A DNA stretch of 64,000 nt from Sitta carolinensis (GCA_032173965.1 CM063292.1:7970001-8034000); one strand, 5' to 3'; positions 11,493-26,800 are shown, numbered from the stretch's first letter. The notes: generated by a model not told the origin, from the sequence alone. Translations and numbers: made by a program.

Positions 11493-14400
11493 TTTCCTAT
11501 CCCTTCCACAGCAGAATCACCTACCAAACACATTTACCTGGCCTAGAGAGGTTCTAACTATGATTTATATTGCAGATGATATAACCATTTCAGCATTTTT
11601 CATACATTTAGATTATGCAACACGTGAAGGTCAATCTAAAAATTAACTCCTTCATAAAGCAGAATAAATACAGTCACTTTGCAGAACAAAAATACTCCTA
11701 ATGACTTTTTTTTTCCCCCACAGGAATCCTGAGGTTTTATCTATTCCAGTTGGAAACAGTCACATCAAAACTGATGGCACCCTGGAGCTAAATAAATAGT
11801 CTAGTTCTTCCTTGTGCCCTTTTTAAAATGAAAGGAAGCATATGTGTTTACTGAAGACAAATTTCAGGTATAAGCTCTTAAGAGTTCTGACAACTCAAAT
11901 AGGACCAAAGTCCCTGATGACAGCCAGTGCCACATGTGCCAGTGTGCTGCAGTGGAAAAGTCGCATGTGCTTGAGGTCAATAATTAACAATTGTTTGGAA
12001 GTGCACAAACCCTGCACTCCTCCTTGGTTGGGTGTGCCAGAGGTGTTAACACATGTGTGCAAGTTAAACCACTTCCAGTGTCATCCTTGTTCTCTGCTGG
12101 GAAAAAAGGGAAATGTTGGGAAAATGGTCCTGTAGCTCAGTTTCCCTGAATATGGGTGTGTATAGCTTTATCAAAGTAAGATTATGTGGTGCACAAAAGT
12201 TCCATTTTTTTATCAGATAGCCTTCTTTTCCCCTTGGCACCCCTCCCTATTTTCAAATACTGGAAAATAAATTCATCTCTGTTGTCCTTCTTCTACAAAA
12301 TTAAAAATATCCCAGCATAAGCTGCATCCTTAATCCTTTTGCTTCTACCTTTCAAAAGAGAAAATGACTATGTGGTGCTCAATTTCCAGCTCTTTCTTTG
12401 AGACAAATCCCACTCAGAGGTGTCACATCTGTAGTCATTTATTCCAAACTCCAGAGACTTTTACAGTTCTCTTACACAGTGCTTCAAAATCTGTACTGAT
12501 ACAGCCTGTTCCTTCCTGTGAACCTGCTGCAGTCCTTCTCTGCCCAAGCTGGAGCACAGGATTGATGTGCTGAGCCCAACAGCCCTGCACTTTACAGATA
12601 TGCAAAAGAGGGAAGGCACCTGCTCTAGGAAGGAACAAAAAAAGAGAAGCTGTGCTTGTTGGGAACAGCTTCAGATCCCTTCCATCCTCCTGAGACACTC
12701 ACTGCCATCCTGTCTCCTGCATAAAATCCTAATAAGCCAAAACCAGAGTATAACCGAGTGAAAAAAGGAAGTATGTGCTCTAAAGGAGACAAATAGAAGG
12801 GGGCAGAAAAAGTGAGAGGGAGGAGAGATGGAGAAAATGAAGTGCCCATCAGTGAAGCTTTGCTGAGTGTAAGAAACCACCTGGTACCAGTAATGGTTAG
12901 CAGTTCAAGTCCAGAAGTAATGACTGAAAGCAAGAGATGCAAGACATTTGGGGTATTAACTGATAGTTAAGTGCCAAATAAGTTGCAATGGCTGGACAGT
13001 CAGAACTATTCAGAAATGATGTCAAACAAGGAGAAAAGAATTACTTTCTTTTCTTACAGGTGGTTTGTTTGGTTGGAGTTTTGTTGTTGGTTAGGGTTTT
13101 TTTGTTGTTTGCTTGGTTTTTGTTAGAAACCGTGTCTGACTAAAAGTGAACATGTTATGCCTGGAAAGAAAAGAAACTGACAAGCAGAAAATAGAGAGAG
13201 CAAAATGCAATGACCAAATTGTTTTGCCAATGGGTGGCAAGTCCTCCACTTGACTTAGGAATTTTGTTTAGCAATAAATTCTTTCCCCTTCATTGCTATG
13301 CCTTGAAAGAAATGTACCTTGGTGTTGCTGGACCTGTGGCTCTTGAGTGAAGAACAATGACTCCCTAGTTGACATTTTAGTTGGTTCCTAGAACTTGAAG
13401 ATAAATCCTAGCAGCCGATCAGCAATAAACTCAATTTCTCTGATGCACTTTCTCCTTTCTGTGGACATTCCCCACTCCCAGAGCTGACAAAACAGTGGGA
13501 ACCTCCTGCAGGAACAACCTCCAGCACTGCTGCAGGAATGATCTTGGCAGCAGGTGCTCAGCAGGAGAGGGGACCACTGCCTTCCCTCCTCCTCCAGTTA
13601 ACCCACTGATCCTTCCTTATAGCCCTGCTCAGGTACTTTATTTATTCATGGCACTTCCAGCAAAACAAGGAAAACACGTGCAGAACCCCCCAAAGCTGCC
13701 AGTTCACAGAGCTCTGAGCTGTTTGCCACAGGCAAAGAGGCACTGAGGGTGTTCCTGCAGCCAGTGAGGCACACCCAGGAGGGGCTTTGGCATTCTCCAT
13801 CAGGAGTCTCCCAGAATCCTGTGCCCTTCTCTGTGGGGAAGGGGCTGGAGAAGTTCCTGGAAATGCCTGAGCCCTATGAGATGCCCTCTCCCTTCAGTCA
13901 CCCAGGATGGAGCAGGAGCTGCATCCTGCCCTGCAGGCTACAGGAATGGTGTAAGATCTCAAAAACTGCCCTAGCATTGGTGTCAGGCCAGAGAAACCCA
14001 GCTCTGGGCATGCACAGCCACAGCTCAGAGCTGGAGCTCACTCCTGCCTTCTTTACACCTCAAAAAACCTGGTGGCTCAGCTCCCTGGCTGACTCTCAGT
14101 CTCTGGAATTTACAAGCAGGTTCTTGAAATAACTATAAAAGAGATTGTTTTGGGAATATCTCCCTCCCAGCTGGAACAAAGAATGACAGTGCAGAAGGTC
14201 CTTAAAGGATGCCCCGTGTGGTTTCTAGACAAAAGCAGTTTGCATAGCCACAACAATTACCACAGGGCCAAGTGCTTTCTGCAGATTCCCCAACTGTTCT
14301 CAAATCTCCCAGATCTCTTTTGAGGCTCTTGGATGAAAGATTTTTGAGAAAATGTAAATGCAATCATTTTAATACAAAGCTACTTCTGGATTTTCTGGAC

Positions 14401-17400
14401 ACGAGTGACTGTAATGGCATTGACAGCAATCAGGATGTGAAATTAGCAGGCAGGAGTCAACCCCTTCATCTCCCACCTCGTGCAAGAATGCATCTTGCAA
14501 TTTTAAACCAGACAATAAAATAACAGAACAAAAGTAAAAATCAGAAGCAGTGAGTTTGCACCTAAGTGTCATTTTCTCTGCACACATTATTGCAACTCCT
14601 TAATTCCCTTGCAGTCTTTAATATGTTGAGATCAGTGGAGTTCCCTGCTGTGCCACCTTACACCTACAGAACTCTGCCTTTCTTTTTTTATCCCTTTTAT
14701 AATGTCCTCAGAAAGATCAAATAATTAATGGTATTAAGGACTTTGTGGCAGAAGTTGTTATCTATGCTGGATATATTACTTATGTGAAGAAATAATTTTA
14801 ATTGGAAACTCTAGAGCTGGAAACAGCAGAATGACAGAAATATGTTTCTTCCTGTTTATTAGAGCTATCTCAGATTATCTGTAAATAGAGTTCTTTGACA
14901 CAAGTAGAAGAGCAGCAGGAATATCCTTACCCTCCCTGCTTTTTTTTTTTATAAGAAAAACACAGGGACAGCTGATTCATCTCCAATCTCTGTTCAAAAG
15001 TGGCATCAACTCTTAAATAAAGACCCCAGACTTGAAATAACCAAGCAATTGAATTATTATCCCCAAGGTTTCAGTGGAAACTAGCAAAACAGGCAGAACA
15101 CCAGCGCACCTGACATTTGAAGGAATGGGAGCTCTAGAACACTTTAGCAACCAGCTGCAAAGGCACTAGAAGAGAACATTCAAGAGAATGCTGATGCCAT
15201 TTCAGCTTTTTATAACCATTAATAACCATAATTAATGAGCATATGCCTCTGTAATAGTCAATGTTCACTAGTGGAGACCTCACAATGTCAAACACAGATT
15301 TTTAAAAGACCATTTCTAGCATTGGTATTTTTGTTTTTCTTCAGAATTCAAACCTAATGACAGAGCAATGGTGGCTGATAGGAAGATTCCAATCCCCTTT
15401 TTAGAGCCTGAGACTAAAGCTGTCAAGAGGCACAGAGACGTCTCAAAAAGTCACTGTATAAGTCCCCTTAATCATTATTCTTTCTTTCTATGAAAAGATT
15501 TAAATAACACCTCTTTAGGTTGGTAGGGTTGCACTGCAGGAAGAAACACAGTGAATGCAGCTCCAAGTCACTGCCCACAGTCCCACATGTGCTAATAACT
15601 CTCTGGTCTCCAAATTTCTCTTTTCTCTTTTTGCAGTTACAAAATCCCTGTGAAAGAACAGTCCTGAGCTCCTTTCTGATCCACCACAAGAACCAGAAGT
15701 GACATCTCCAAGCACTCCTCATCCCTGCTCACCTTGTAAAAAGCCACTGCTCACAAACTGCCCCGAGCTGAAAAACTGATTTATTTGTTTCAGGCTCCAC
15801 TTTAGTACAAGTTGGAGGCATCAGTTTCCTGCTTCCAAAAGAATTAAATTAAAAGACTTTGTGAGAAATACCCATGTAAGACAGATTTTTTTTTTTAATT
15901 TTATTTTTCTGCCTTAGGCTGAAACACATTTTAAGGGAATATTTGATTAAAAGGGTACAAATGTAAGTTTGTATGTTATAAATTTGGCAACGGTTAGTAA
16001 TTGGAAAAAAAAAGAACCTATTTGTTCATTAGAACTGCTATAACAATTTTGTGTCACAATTAAACTTTGTGTTTTCAACATGGCTGTATCTATAAAAAAT
16101 ACATTTTTCTGATAACATACATATATATGTATATTAATATCTATAAATGAGTATATTAATATATCTCTATATACAGCTGTGTTGTGTGCATTTTTACAGC
16201 TGTACCAGGCCTTCCTTGTTGACTGTGACACATAAAATCCTCTTGAGCAGCAGTTTATAAGAAAAAGGACCCTCTGCCTAATCTGTGTGGTAAAGGTATA
16301 AATGTTCTAGTCAAACAGAAGGCTTCCAAAATCACCTGAAAATAAAGAGAGGCTGTTTTTTCCTGATTTATGATGGCCAAACCATATGGGCACTGAAGCA
16401 TCCACAGGTATTCCAAACTGACCTGCTCTTCATAAATGTCAATATTTGTGATGTTTTCCAAAAAGCAGATTGATGACTGCTATCAAATTTAATAGCAACA
16501 TCAGGTTCAGAAAAAAAAAACAACTTTTTGTCATAAAAATTCAGCTGATTCATCATCTCTTTCCTGCCCCATAGAAGTTGCATTCCATATTGGCATATTT
16601 AACGGCAATTCACAAAGCATTCCTATGACAAATTAACAAACATTTGAAGGATTTGGGGTTTGTTATAGACCTGGAGTTTCTGCAATCCCTTATAACACCA
16701 ATAAGAACACAGGGAAAGGAAAAGTATTTCATGTGAGAAAATGCATTGGTAGAAGAATAATTGGAAAATGTCACATATTTTGTATCTTTGATTATTTTCT
16801 CCTCTTTACCAGTTGGCTTAAATAATAACAGTTTATGCCAGAACTGAGCAGCTGAATCAACTAATGAATAAAAAAACCTAAACATATTTCCATGCAGTCC
16901 TTTACAGAAATAAAAAGTACTGCTGGGAATTTTGAATCATGAGCAAAGTAATATTTAATCGTGTATACATCATTCTCATATGTAAAAATTTCTTGGAAAG
17001 GGGAATAATTATATTAGTACTACTGTGTCATACAGAACTTGTAGTAAATAAATTCTTGACAGGAGAAAAAAAAAAAAAGAAAAAAAAAAAAAAAAAAGCC
17101 AGACAAATTAACAGCAAAGTGATGATGAATAAGCATTTCCTCCTACCTTTTTTCCTTTGAAAATGTGAACTTTAGATAATAGTCTGCATAATTTCTAGTT
17201 CTATTCCTTTGGAAAAGTCTGAACTTTAGATAATTGTCTCTTAAGTATTCTAAAACTTTCCTTTGACCTTTAGGCCAGCAGAGCTATAATCAAACATAAC
17301 TATATGGTCCCTTGCAGTCTAGCAGCAACGCTTGTATTTTGTACCTTGGGTTTTTAACTCATTGAAGAGAGGACAGAAAATCCCTGCTGAAGAAATAATG

Positions 17401-20012
17401 ATGTAGAAGCATGCATTGAGCCTGAAATAATACCAGTTTTATTGTTAATGGGGTAGAGAAATAATTAGGACATGGTACCTCTGTCTCTGTCTCTAATTTA
17501 CAGACACACAGAGCAAGTCAAAGGAGGAGATTTGGGGCTCTGGGTCTGTTTGAGCTCCACCTTGCCCCCAGCACATCTGGCTCGGGTTCATCTCCAAAGC
17601 CCTGGTGCCCAGTGGGAAGCAAAGGCCAGAGAGGGGGTGAGATGTGCTAACAGAGTCCTGCTTTTGCCTCTCCTTTCTGCCCTGCCCTCCAGCAGCCAGT
17701 GACAAAGCTGTTTACTAACAAAGGCACTGCTGTGACACTTGGCCTGGTGTGGATCACATCACTCCGTGGCACGTGCACTGAAGGGTACATCTGTAAAGTG
17801 TAAGAATTAATGCAGGTTGCCAAGCTCTGGTTTAGAAAGAGAGATGAAATGGCTGTCAAATGTGCTCAGCATTAAAAATACATTATTAACACAGCTATTT
17901 GCATAGACTGATGGATCATTTTTGAAATCTACATTTTCTAGTTAATTCTAGGCTCTTGTTATTTTAACCAAAAAGTTTCAGAGAGTGATAGGGTGTTTTA
18001 CAGTGCTTTGATAAAATAATGCCTATATTTTGCATTTGAGCCAAGAACTTTCCAGTACTGTATTACCAGATTCCAACAAAAATGCCACAAGGATAAATAA
18101 AAAAAGCCAAGATATCCCAAGGCTGTGCCATCTGCTTTTCTTTGGAGGGATCATGGATTCGCAATCTTTCTATGAATTAACAAATTCTTAACAAATGCAG
18201 GGTGGGAGGAGAAGCTGGTGGCAGACAGGGATCTGAGCCCCTCAGGCCACAGTGGCAGGAACATCTCTAAACATTAAAAAATGTTTAAACGGACTGTGTG
18301 TTCTCTTCTGTGGAGAGCTACATCTCCTCCAAGTTCAGTGAAATTCAGAGTGCTTTTGGTAGATGATGGGAAAGTTCCAAGAATTCCCACCCATGTTCTT
18401 CACCTTCCTCACTTCATACACGCCCTCCAGTTCTTCCATCAGTGACTTCTAGGTCTGGAAAAGTTTACAGACCTCGTGACTACAAGGACAATCACGGATG
18501 TTTGAAGTGAATCTGTCTTTCTACAAAGAAAATGGTGAATATCCCAGTCAAAAACATAAAACTTAAGTAGGAGCTTTTAGGGTCTTAGATGTGATGTGTT
18601 CTTGCCATTTAAGTAATTTAACATCCACTTCTCCATGCCATGATAATCACCTTTTTCATTCCAATTCTGTGCTGAATGTACTCAGGGACTTGGTAAGGAT
18701 TTAAAACAATTTACAAGTAAATCATACACCAGCCCTTAAAAACTAAATCTGTAATCAGACCTATCAACCATACTGAAGTTTTGTTGTAACAGTAAAAGCC
18801 AAATTCCAGCCCTAGCAGAGTATTTCTATTATGCCACTTACTTTTTACATAATGTCCACTTTGAAATACAGCAGCAGAAAGCAACCAGCAGACTATAAAA
18901 ACGGCAACCAGCATTTATTGGAATGCTGCCTTTTTGTACTGGTGTAATAAAGGTCTTGTCAGCACTTCCATTACAAAATGCCAATTTTCAGAGGTTTATA
19001 ACTCTGACATAACAACTTCCTATGAAAAGAAATTTAGAATGTGGACTGTCTGCCAAAGAGCATTGAAAGTTAAATACAGCTTATGTTGGCTGGGGCATTT
19101 TAAGTCAGAAAATAAATTAAAAACAATTCTGACTTAACATTTTCTTGAGCTGGTGCCACTGAAGAAAAAAAATGTGGCTTTGATTGTAAAAAGTGCCAGA
19201 TCCTGCAGTTCTTATAAACGCAGAACTCCCTTGAAGTTCCCTGAGAATAATTTCTGTGAGAGCCCTGAAAGGAGTGCCATTATACATTTTTGTAAATGTC
19301 ATCAAGAGTTATATTAGCTTTTTGTAATTTGAAAGACTGAAATGTTATGGTGTAACATTGCCCCTGGGCACACAGGCAGCATGATAATGACTTTGGGAAG
19401 ACATTCTGATATGCAGATTACATATAACAATAACAATTTGTTATCATCAGACCATTAATGGCTGTAATTTAGACCTCTGTCTCACACCCAAAGGATTCAC
19501 GGGATGCTTTATTACATGCCCACCTCTCACCAGGACGTGATTCCCATGGGGAAAACTCATGGCCTTTTGAAATGCAGGGAAGAGCAAAAGGCATCCAGAG
19601 AAGGAATTCCAGTGAGTGGAAAAAAAAAATTACCCATCTATAGAGTGGAATAGTTTGAAAAAGTTTCCAAATGAAACATCCCAGATACCCTTTAGAATGT
19701 TTCTGGACAGCATGCAAACCTTACAATATAAAAACCTGGGGTAGCTACAAGTTCCAGATTGGGGTACACAGCTGGATTATGGAGAATCAAAGCAGGAACA
19801 CACACACATCTGACTTTAGATTTCAAGCCCAGGACATACTGCAAGAGCCTGCCTTTGCCTGTACATGGTGTGACACAACCCAGAGCTTGCAAAGAAGGAG
19901 CAGGGAAAGATGTCAGCACTTGAATTCTGCCTCACTACAGAAATACTGCACACACTAATATGGCGAATATGTGTAAACTACAGCCCCAGCTCAGAAGCTG
20001 TTCAGAGTTCTC

Positions 20013-20145
20013 ATGGAATCACAGGATGAGAGAGGCTGGAAGGCACCTCCAGAGGCATCCTGGTCCAACCCCTGCTCACCACAGGATCCCAGAGCCCAGG
20101 ACCTTGACCAGGTGCCTTCTGAATGTCTTCAAGGATGGCAGTTCT
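20013..20145 (-). repeat. CR1 LINE 3'-end fragment
   Basis: The plus strand shows the reverse complement of a CR1 end: 'atggaatcacaggatgagag', then 'aggctggaaggcacctccag', 'catcctggtccaacccctgc', and 'cttcaaggatggcag'. The element is in sense orientation relative to CDH8 transcription and truncated after about 130 bases. Confidence 0.8.
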
Positions 20146-23070
20146 AAAAATAGTAGAACATTTGTATTCACACTTGAAATATAACTGTGACAAAACAAAC
20201 AACTGATTCAGTGTTTCTTTTCATCCCACAAAGAGAAGTTATGAGGTATAAATATATAAAGAATCTGTAAGCTGAGAGAACACCTTGCAAATGGTTCCTT
20301 GTCTTCTAATTTGTGATGAAGAGTCTGATAAAGTACAAGTGAAGTGTTTAGGAAGAAGCTGTAATAAAAATACAAAGTGCAATCACTTAAAAGTATTAGA
20401 AGAGATGGGGTTTCTACTGGCAGAGAAAAATACATAACAATACACTAAAAAGACCTCTGTGATCATGAAGAAAAAACATATAAAGTCAAAAAGGTGAACA
20501 GAAAAAAAACAGTAGATACTTTGAGAAGGTTATATTTCCTTACTGGGGAAAAAAAAAAAAAGAAAAAAAGCAAGAGAAAATGAAAAAAAAAGATTTAAGA
20601 AAGGTAATTTTAGTTTAGAAAAAGTTATGGTCTATAGATGAATTTTTGAAGTAAGTGGTTCTGCTAGACAGATTGCATTGGAACTTTATAAAGTTTTCAG
20701 CAACTACATCTTTTGATCTTGCCAGTTAGCACATAGAAGGCACAAAATAAGAAAAAGTTGATTTGCTGTATTTTTTTTCTCATTTAAAAATAGAAAATAT
20801 TAGTACAAAGAAGCCATGACAATGTGGATTGGATAAAGGTGACACAGAAGGAGATGTCAGGTGTAGAACTGAGAACTGTAGAACTGTAGAACCCCTCCCT
20901 CCGAGCACTCCCAAAACTCTCAGCCTTTTCCAGCCCCTGGGGAACTGCTCACAGCTCACAGTGTTTGCACAGCACAATGGCAGCACAGGGATGCAGTGTT
21001 TTCTCTAAATTCATACAGGAACCACATAGCCAAGCTAAACAGAAGTGTTCCAAACTCCAGAACAATGCCTCAATGAAAAATCCATCACTCCTGTAGAGTG
21101 CTCTGAGATCACAAGGCCTTAATCTTAGTTGGGGAACACTGCCTAGTTTACTGGAGGGTCACATATAATGGATGAAAATGTTGTAGAGAGTGACAGGACC
21201 CAGCTAAGCAAGGTTAGGGAGCAACGAAAAATGCTATATGAATTAATTTTCTTTTTTATTATTTCCAATAACCAATATTTCAGTTTTAGGTTAGACCAAA
21301 TGAGTTTCATAACACAGCACAAAGCCAGAAAGTTTTTTTACCGGTGTTTATGAAAGTGATGTGAAATTGTTATGTCATTAAAGAGAAGAAACAATTCAGT
21401 GTTCATGTTCAAGACAGCCCAAAATTCTAAGAACAGAACAGAGAACTTTCATCAGCATTCAGAGATTACTGTTAGTGCTCCTTTTAAGGTTTACGGCTTC
21501 AACAGCAAATTCTACTCAAAACTCCACCTAGAGGGCTCCATTCCTGGCACAGCCCTTGGAGGAGAAGTGGGAAAATCCAAACTCTACAGCCCCAGTCACT
21601 GCTCAGGCACGCACACAGCCCCCAGCCCACGAGGGTGGACGCTGCTGGTCTGAGCCCAGGCTGGGCCAGGCCGGGCTGGGGGCTCAGCCTCTGCTCTGTG
21701 GCAGGGGCACACAGCTCCCACTGCTGCCCTGATTCCTGCAATCAGCTCCCCTTCCAGCAGGTACCTTCAGAGGCCCCCATCAGCTCTTCCTCTTCAGTGC
21801 CATCAAGCAGACATCTGGTCCTTTTCTTCAAGTTCTATTTCTCTCTCCCTAACAAGCTGCCTTATTATCTCACTTCAAACAGGGGCCCATCTTCACTCCC
21901 TCTCTAATCAGTGCTGATTACCAAGTGTGCACATCCTATCATTTTAGGATATGCAAACTCTCCCCAGACTAGACAGGTCAACTGATGCATTTCATTCCTT
22001 TGCTGCATTTGGCTCAGTGTGTAAGATCTCAGTTCACTCAAATCATGTACTCTACCTCTTCCCTGCCCTCTGAATGGATTGCCTTCTAGGCAGATTTATT
22101 ATATAAATATTACATGCTAATAATTACATAAACATGTCGCTAATTACTGGCTGCTTGCCAAATAAAGTACGTCCTAATTAGACAGAATTAAACAAAGACC
22201 AACAAAGTGACATATTTTACGATAGGATCACCCATAACAATTACAAAATCAGGAGTTGATGGGAAGATAACCTCAGTGGTACAAAACCCCCCAACCAACC
22301 AAAAAAAAGTTCTGTCTCACTTATTCTCTAAAGGTTGATGTCAGAAGCTGCAGTAAAAAATCATTTAAAAATCTGTGTTTCCTTCAGTGCATCACTGCTG
22401 TATTTGCTGTGACAGAGAAATACAACCTGTTCTTAAACAGTCACCTCCTCAAAATGAGTAAGGAGGAAATAGAAGGGTATGTAAAATATAAAGTATAAAC
22501 TTATTTGAGCACATCAGACAAGTTCAGGAAAATGCAGAGACACAGATTTCACATAATAATCAATGTCATGGTCACCCTGCAGGAACAATGGCTGTGATGC
22601 CAACAGTAACTCCTTCCTTGTGTAAAACACTTGTGGAGTTGGTTCAAAACAAGATGCAAATTTGGCCATCATCTGAGCCTGTTAAACTCACATTATAATG
22701 TCAGTTGAGTCACAGTTAATCAGATAAGCCTTAAGGCTAATAACGGAGGATCCACACGCAAATAGTCTGATATAATGACAAAAGGCGATTTTTCCTAATT
22801 AAAGGAAAAATTAACAGTTAGCAGGTGATGATTCCTGCTTAAATTGTTTCCCCTTTTAGTCTGTTTATTCTTCCTCTAGTAGAACAGTGTTGGTAGTCTT
22901 TTAATCTTTACTGCAATGGAAAGTTTAAAATGAGACTCCTATCTAGTTTCTCCTTAATTGACAAAAGTGCAATTAGAGAAACTAATAAATTAATTCCTCC
23001 TCAACCGTCTGTATTTAGGATACAGCAAAACAAAGAGAGAGTCCATAATGAGAACAACCAATATATTTAA

Positions 23071-23112
23071 AAGAAGGAGGGAGGAAGGGAGGGAAGGAGG
23101 GAAGGAAGGAGA
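23071..23112. repeat. GGGA/GGAA purine-rich simple repeat
   Basis: An imperfect run of gaag, gagg and gaggga units on the plus strand with nearly pure purine content. It is probably a decayed tetranucleotide microsatellite. Confidence 0.85.
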
Positions 23113-23639
23113 AAAACATTCTTGTGCTGTATTTAACAATTGGGTACTTAGGGATAAAATCTAAACATTCCAAACAAAACAAAAGCTAACCATGAGATGA
23201 ACACAGAGTAATTTTTAGATGCAATATGACTCTGCTGGGTACCATACTGAGGTGGTGAGGGGGCAGAGGTTCTACCAGAACCTTTGGCCTCAGGACACAA
23301 TTCCTCCTACTCAGAATTAAACACATTTCCAGGAAACCATAGTCAGTGCATTGTCCATGAACATTTCCACCACAGAAATTACTTTTTGCAGAAAACCTGG
23401 AGGAATCAGATGTACCCATCAAGCCAGAAGTGGTACTTAGAAATCTCTTAACTCTTTCAGAAGGTAGCTGAATAAAAACCTGGCAATTTATCTCCAAATA
23501 TTATATATTCACTTAGCTATAAATACTGCTATGAAATACTTCTAAAGTCCTAGAAGATCATAATCATGGGTACTGTGAGCTTTTAAGGAGTTATGTTAGA
23601 GCACTTAAGGAATCTTTGATTAAAGGCTGGTGGGGCAAC

Positions 23640-23830
23640 GTTTCCCAGACCCCCAGGGTGGGCGAGGCTGGAGGGGCCAGGGCTGCCCCGGTGCCCCCTC
23701 CCTGCTCCAGCAGGGCCATCCCAGAGCACAGGGCACAGCAGTGTGTGCCTGTGGCTCTGCCATGGCCCAGCCAGGAGACTCCAGAGCCTCTGGGCACACT
23801 CTGCTCAGGGCTGGCCGGGCCCATTGATAA
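23640..23830 (-). repeat. CR1 LINE internal fragment
   Basis: The sequence resembles the reverse complement of the CR1 region upstream of its 3' UTR: 'ccctgctccagcagggccat', then 'cccagagcacagggcacagc', then 'ggagactccagagcctctgg', then 'gcacactctgctcagggctg'. It lacks the terminal octamers. Minus-strand and plus-strand open frames over it are by-products of the GC-rich repeat. Confidence 0.7.
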
Positions 23831-26800
23831 ATTCCAAGGAGTTGGTACTGCAGATCTTACTGCTGTTAGTGCAGAAGTTTTGCACTCAGTAAGAGCACCA
23901 CTGCTAAGCAGTTCAGTCCTGAGGCCTTGATTTAACGTCTGTTTTCCCATTATGTTTCTGAAATTGTCACAATGAAGATTCCATTTGTTCTTCTCTGCTA
24001 TTTCTTTCATCCATGTTCCATGTTATTACTAAACCAGACAGATTTTCAAGCTAACTTACTGACCAAATTGTTTTGCTCTCCTGTTTTGTTTTCACAGCCT
24101 TTTATCCCTCAGTCACTCTTCTTTAGATTTATTATGAAATTAATGTAATAAACTGGGAAAAGAGGGCTTGGGACGTTACACTACTGAGCTTGATGAAACT
24201 CCTACAGCAGGAAAATTCACAGCTGTCCAATCCATTCCCTCCTCATGAGTAAGCACTGTCGTGCATATGGTGCACAACACTGACCTCAGATCTTTTTCAC
24301 TCAGATTGCATCTGGTTCTCAATTAGTTTGATTTATAAAATGAAACATAATTGACGTCTTGGCAACATTCTGTTGCTAGCAGCACAAATAATAAATTAAG
24401 AAGAAGTGAAGTAAAAGTCTCTTTAGTCATGTATGCATAATGGCAGGCTGCATGGATTTGGGATTAGCCTGGGTCTCACCACTCCCACTGGATGCTGTTT
24501 GGGGCTGAGTCATGTTTGCACTAACACTCTGCAATAACTGCAATTGTGGTTGAGTCAAATGACCAAAAACAGGGCAGTCTCTGGAAGGATGGGATGCTGT
24601 GGGAATTAGTCTGATTTTCCAATGTGCTATACAACTCCTCTGTAGCTGTCTGAAAGTTTGCATTTGGGAGGCTTGGAAAGAAGTTGTCACCACAGAGCTG
24701 AACTGAAATAGGACGGAAAGGTTAAACAGCATTTGGAACAGAAGCTCCCAGGAAACACTTTGCCAGTGCAAAACTGTAAAAAGCACAGACGTGCTGGGGA
24801 GCACAGCAGAGCTGAAGAGGAGCTGGAGAGGCCTGGAAGAGGACAATCGGCTTACCAGATGGCCTCCTCCTTGCTGGTGCATCCATCAGGGTGGCCTGTC
24901 CAGTCCAGTGAAGCCTTGATGGATCGCCTCTGGCTTAGGGTGGAGGAGAGAGGGAATCTGTCTGGAGTCCTGCATCCTGAATACAGGAGAGGAGTGAGTA
25001 AGGTGAGATGGACAGAACAGACAGAAGGGTCACAGGGTGCAGGAGCTGGCAGCTGAGTTAGCCTCTGAAGAGTTGATCCTAGTTCTCTGTTTCAGCTGTG
25101 TGCACCAAGAAGGAGTCACCTCTCCAGCCTATTGAAGTGGTGAAAATCACATAACCACTCTAAGAAGCTTAAATCACCCTGACAGGGCTAAGAAATGTCT
25201 GCAGAATAGCTGCACTGAGTCTTCACCTGCCTTGTGGTTCTAATCAGAAAGGAGTCTGGAAAAAGCTGTGATCCGCATGCAAGAAGAAAGATGGGAAAGA
25301 CAGCAGAAGCAGGTGTCAGTCAAGGACAAAGGATTGGAGTGGGAAAATGCTGGCTTCCCATCTACATTAATGCAATCACTCCAGAAAACAGCACCGCAGC
25401 CATCCCTGCCAGAGAAGTTGTTTCAAATCTCACTCAACTGATAGTCAACATCAAGGAAAAACAGAACTTCAGGGAATAACAGAACACAGCTGATAGTGAT
25501 GATAGTAAAGAACGATGGGGGAAAGGAAGCAGAAAGTTATCAGCAGAAAGTTATCAGCAGAAAGATACACACTGAGAATATTGTCACCAGCATTCTCAGC
25601 TAGGTGGGACTGACACTGCAGTACCATGGAAAAGTGTAGCCTTGCTAGGAAGAGTAGAGAGGAGTCAGATATAACACTTCAACTGCAATGTGAAATCATA
25701 CAGTGAAAATGGAAATGCATCCACTGCCTGGCAAGACAGAACCTCTCATAGCTACTGGAATGCATTGAGGTCCCCTGGGAATATTGCCATTAACTTGGAA
25801 TTCTACCAAGTCTTCTAGAATTTGAGAATAACCTAAAGATGTATAACACTGATTTCCTCCTCAGGTAGCTCATCACCTCATCACTGAGAAAGGGCTCCTC
25901 TCTTTCAGTCTGTTACTTCACAGCATGACATTCCAGCTTACAATTGTCAGCTATGCAAAGAAGAAAATTGATTACTTTTCTCACAAAGGATGATCCAGCA
26001 TGTTTTCTGATCCAAAGCAGTTTCAGGCAGGTGAATTGTCTAAGGACCAAGGGTAAAGGAACCTGAGTACAGTACACAGGGAACTGCATGAGTTATTTCA
26101 GGGACTTGCCACCCAATGCACAACCACTCGCTCCAGCAAAGCTGTTTGCACTGGCTGAACATCACTTTTTGCAATTAATGGAGGGGAAGCTTGAATCAGT
26201 CCTCTCCTTTCCATGGTGTCCCTGCCTGCTGCCACAGTGAGGGAGCTGTGGCAGCACAGTGTCCCCTCCCAGCCCCTCTGTGAGCCTGACACTCTTTCCA
26301 GCAGCAGAACAAGGCACATGAGAGACATCATTCTTAAAAGGGGACTCAGCAGTTTAGGAGAACTTGCAGACCATCAATGGAATGTGTTACTTCAGGCCTG
26401 TAAATCACGTTTTCTTTTAGCAGAGAAAGGCAAGTACGCATCCAAAATATAATTATCTTCTGCAAAAAAAAATTATTAATTCCAGATTATTCTTAATCCA
26501 CAGAATGACAATGTTTCTTAGAGCTTAGTTACCTTAACTATCACATGATTTGTTTTGGTAATATTTAGACCTTCCTACTCAGCAAAATAACATCTTTATG
26601 CTTTGTTTTAATTTCTTTCAATTATAATTTCTAATAGAATCAAAAAAGGAACTTACTGAATAAAATCTTTCAACCATGCTACAAAGGAAATATTTCAAGA
26701 ATTTTGCATTAGCAATTTCATTATTAGCTCTATTATTCATAAAAAAATCAATAAGCTGAGGTACTTCTGGCATGCACAGGTTATAAAAATGTTGAACTTT

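Noticed and set aside
13749..14132. 127-codon plus-strand open frame in a GC-richer intron patch
   Set aside because: No family resemblance and no supporting promoter or splice signals; judged a chance frame.
24427..24882. 151-codon minus-strand open frame
   Set aside because: No recognisable domain, no matching splice context with CDH8, and composition like surrounding intron DNA.
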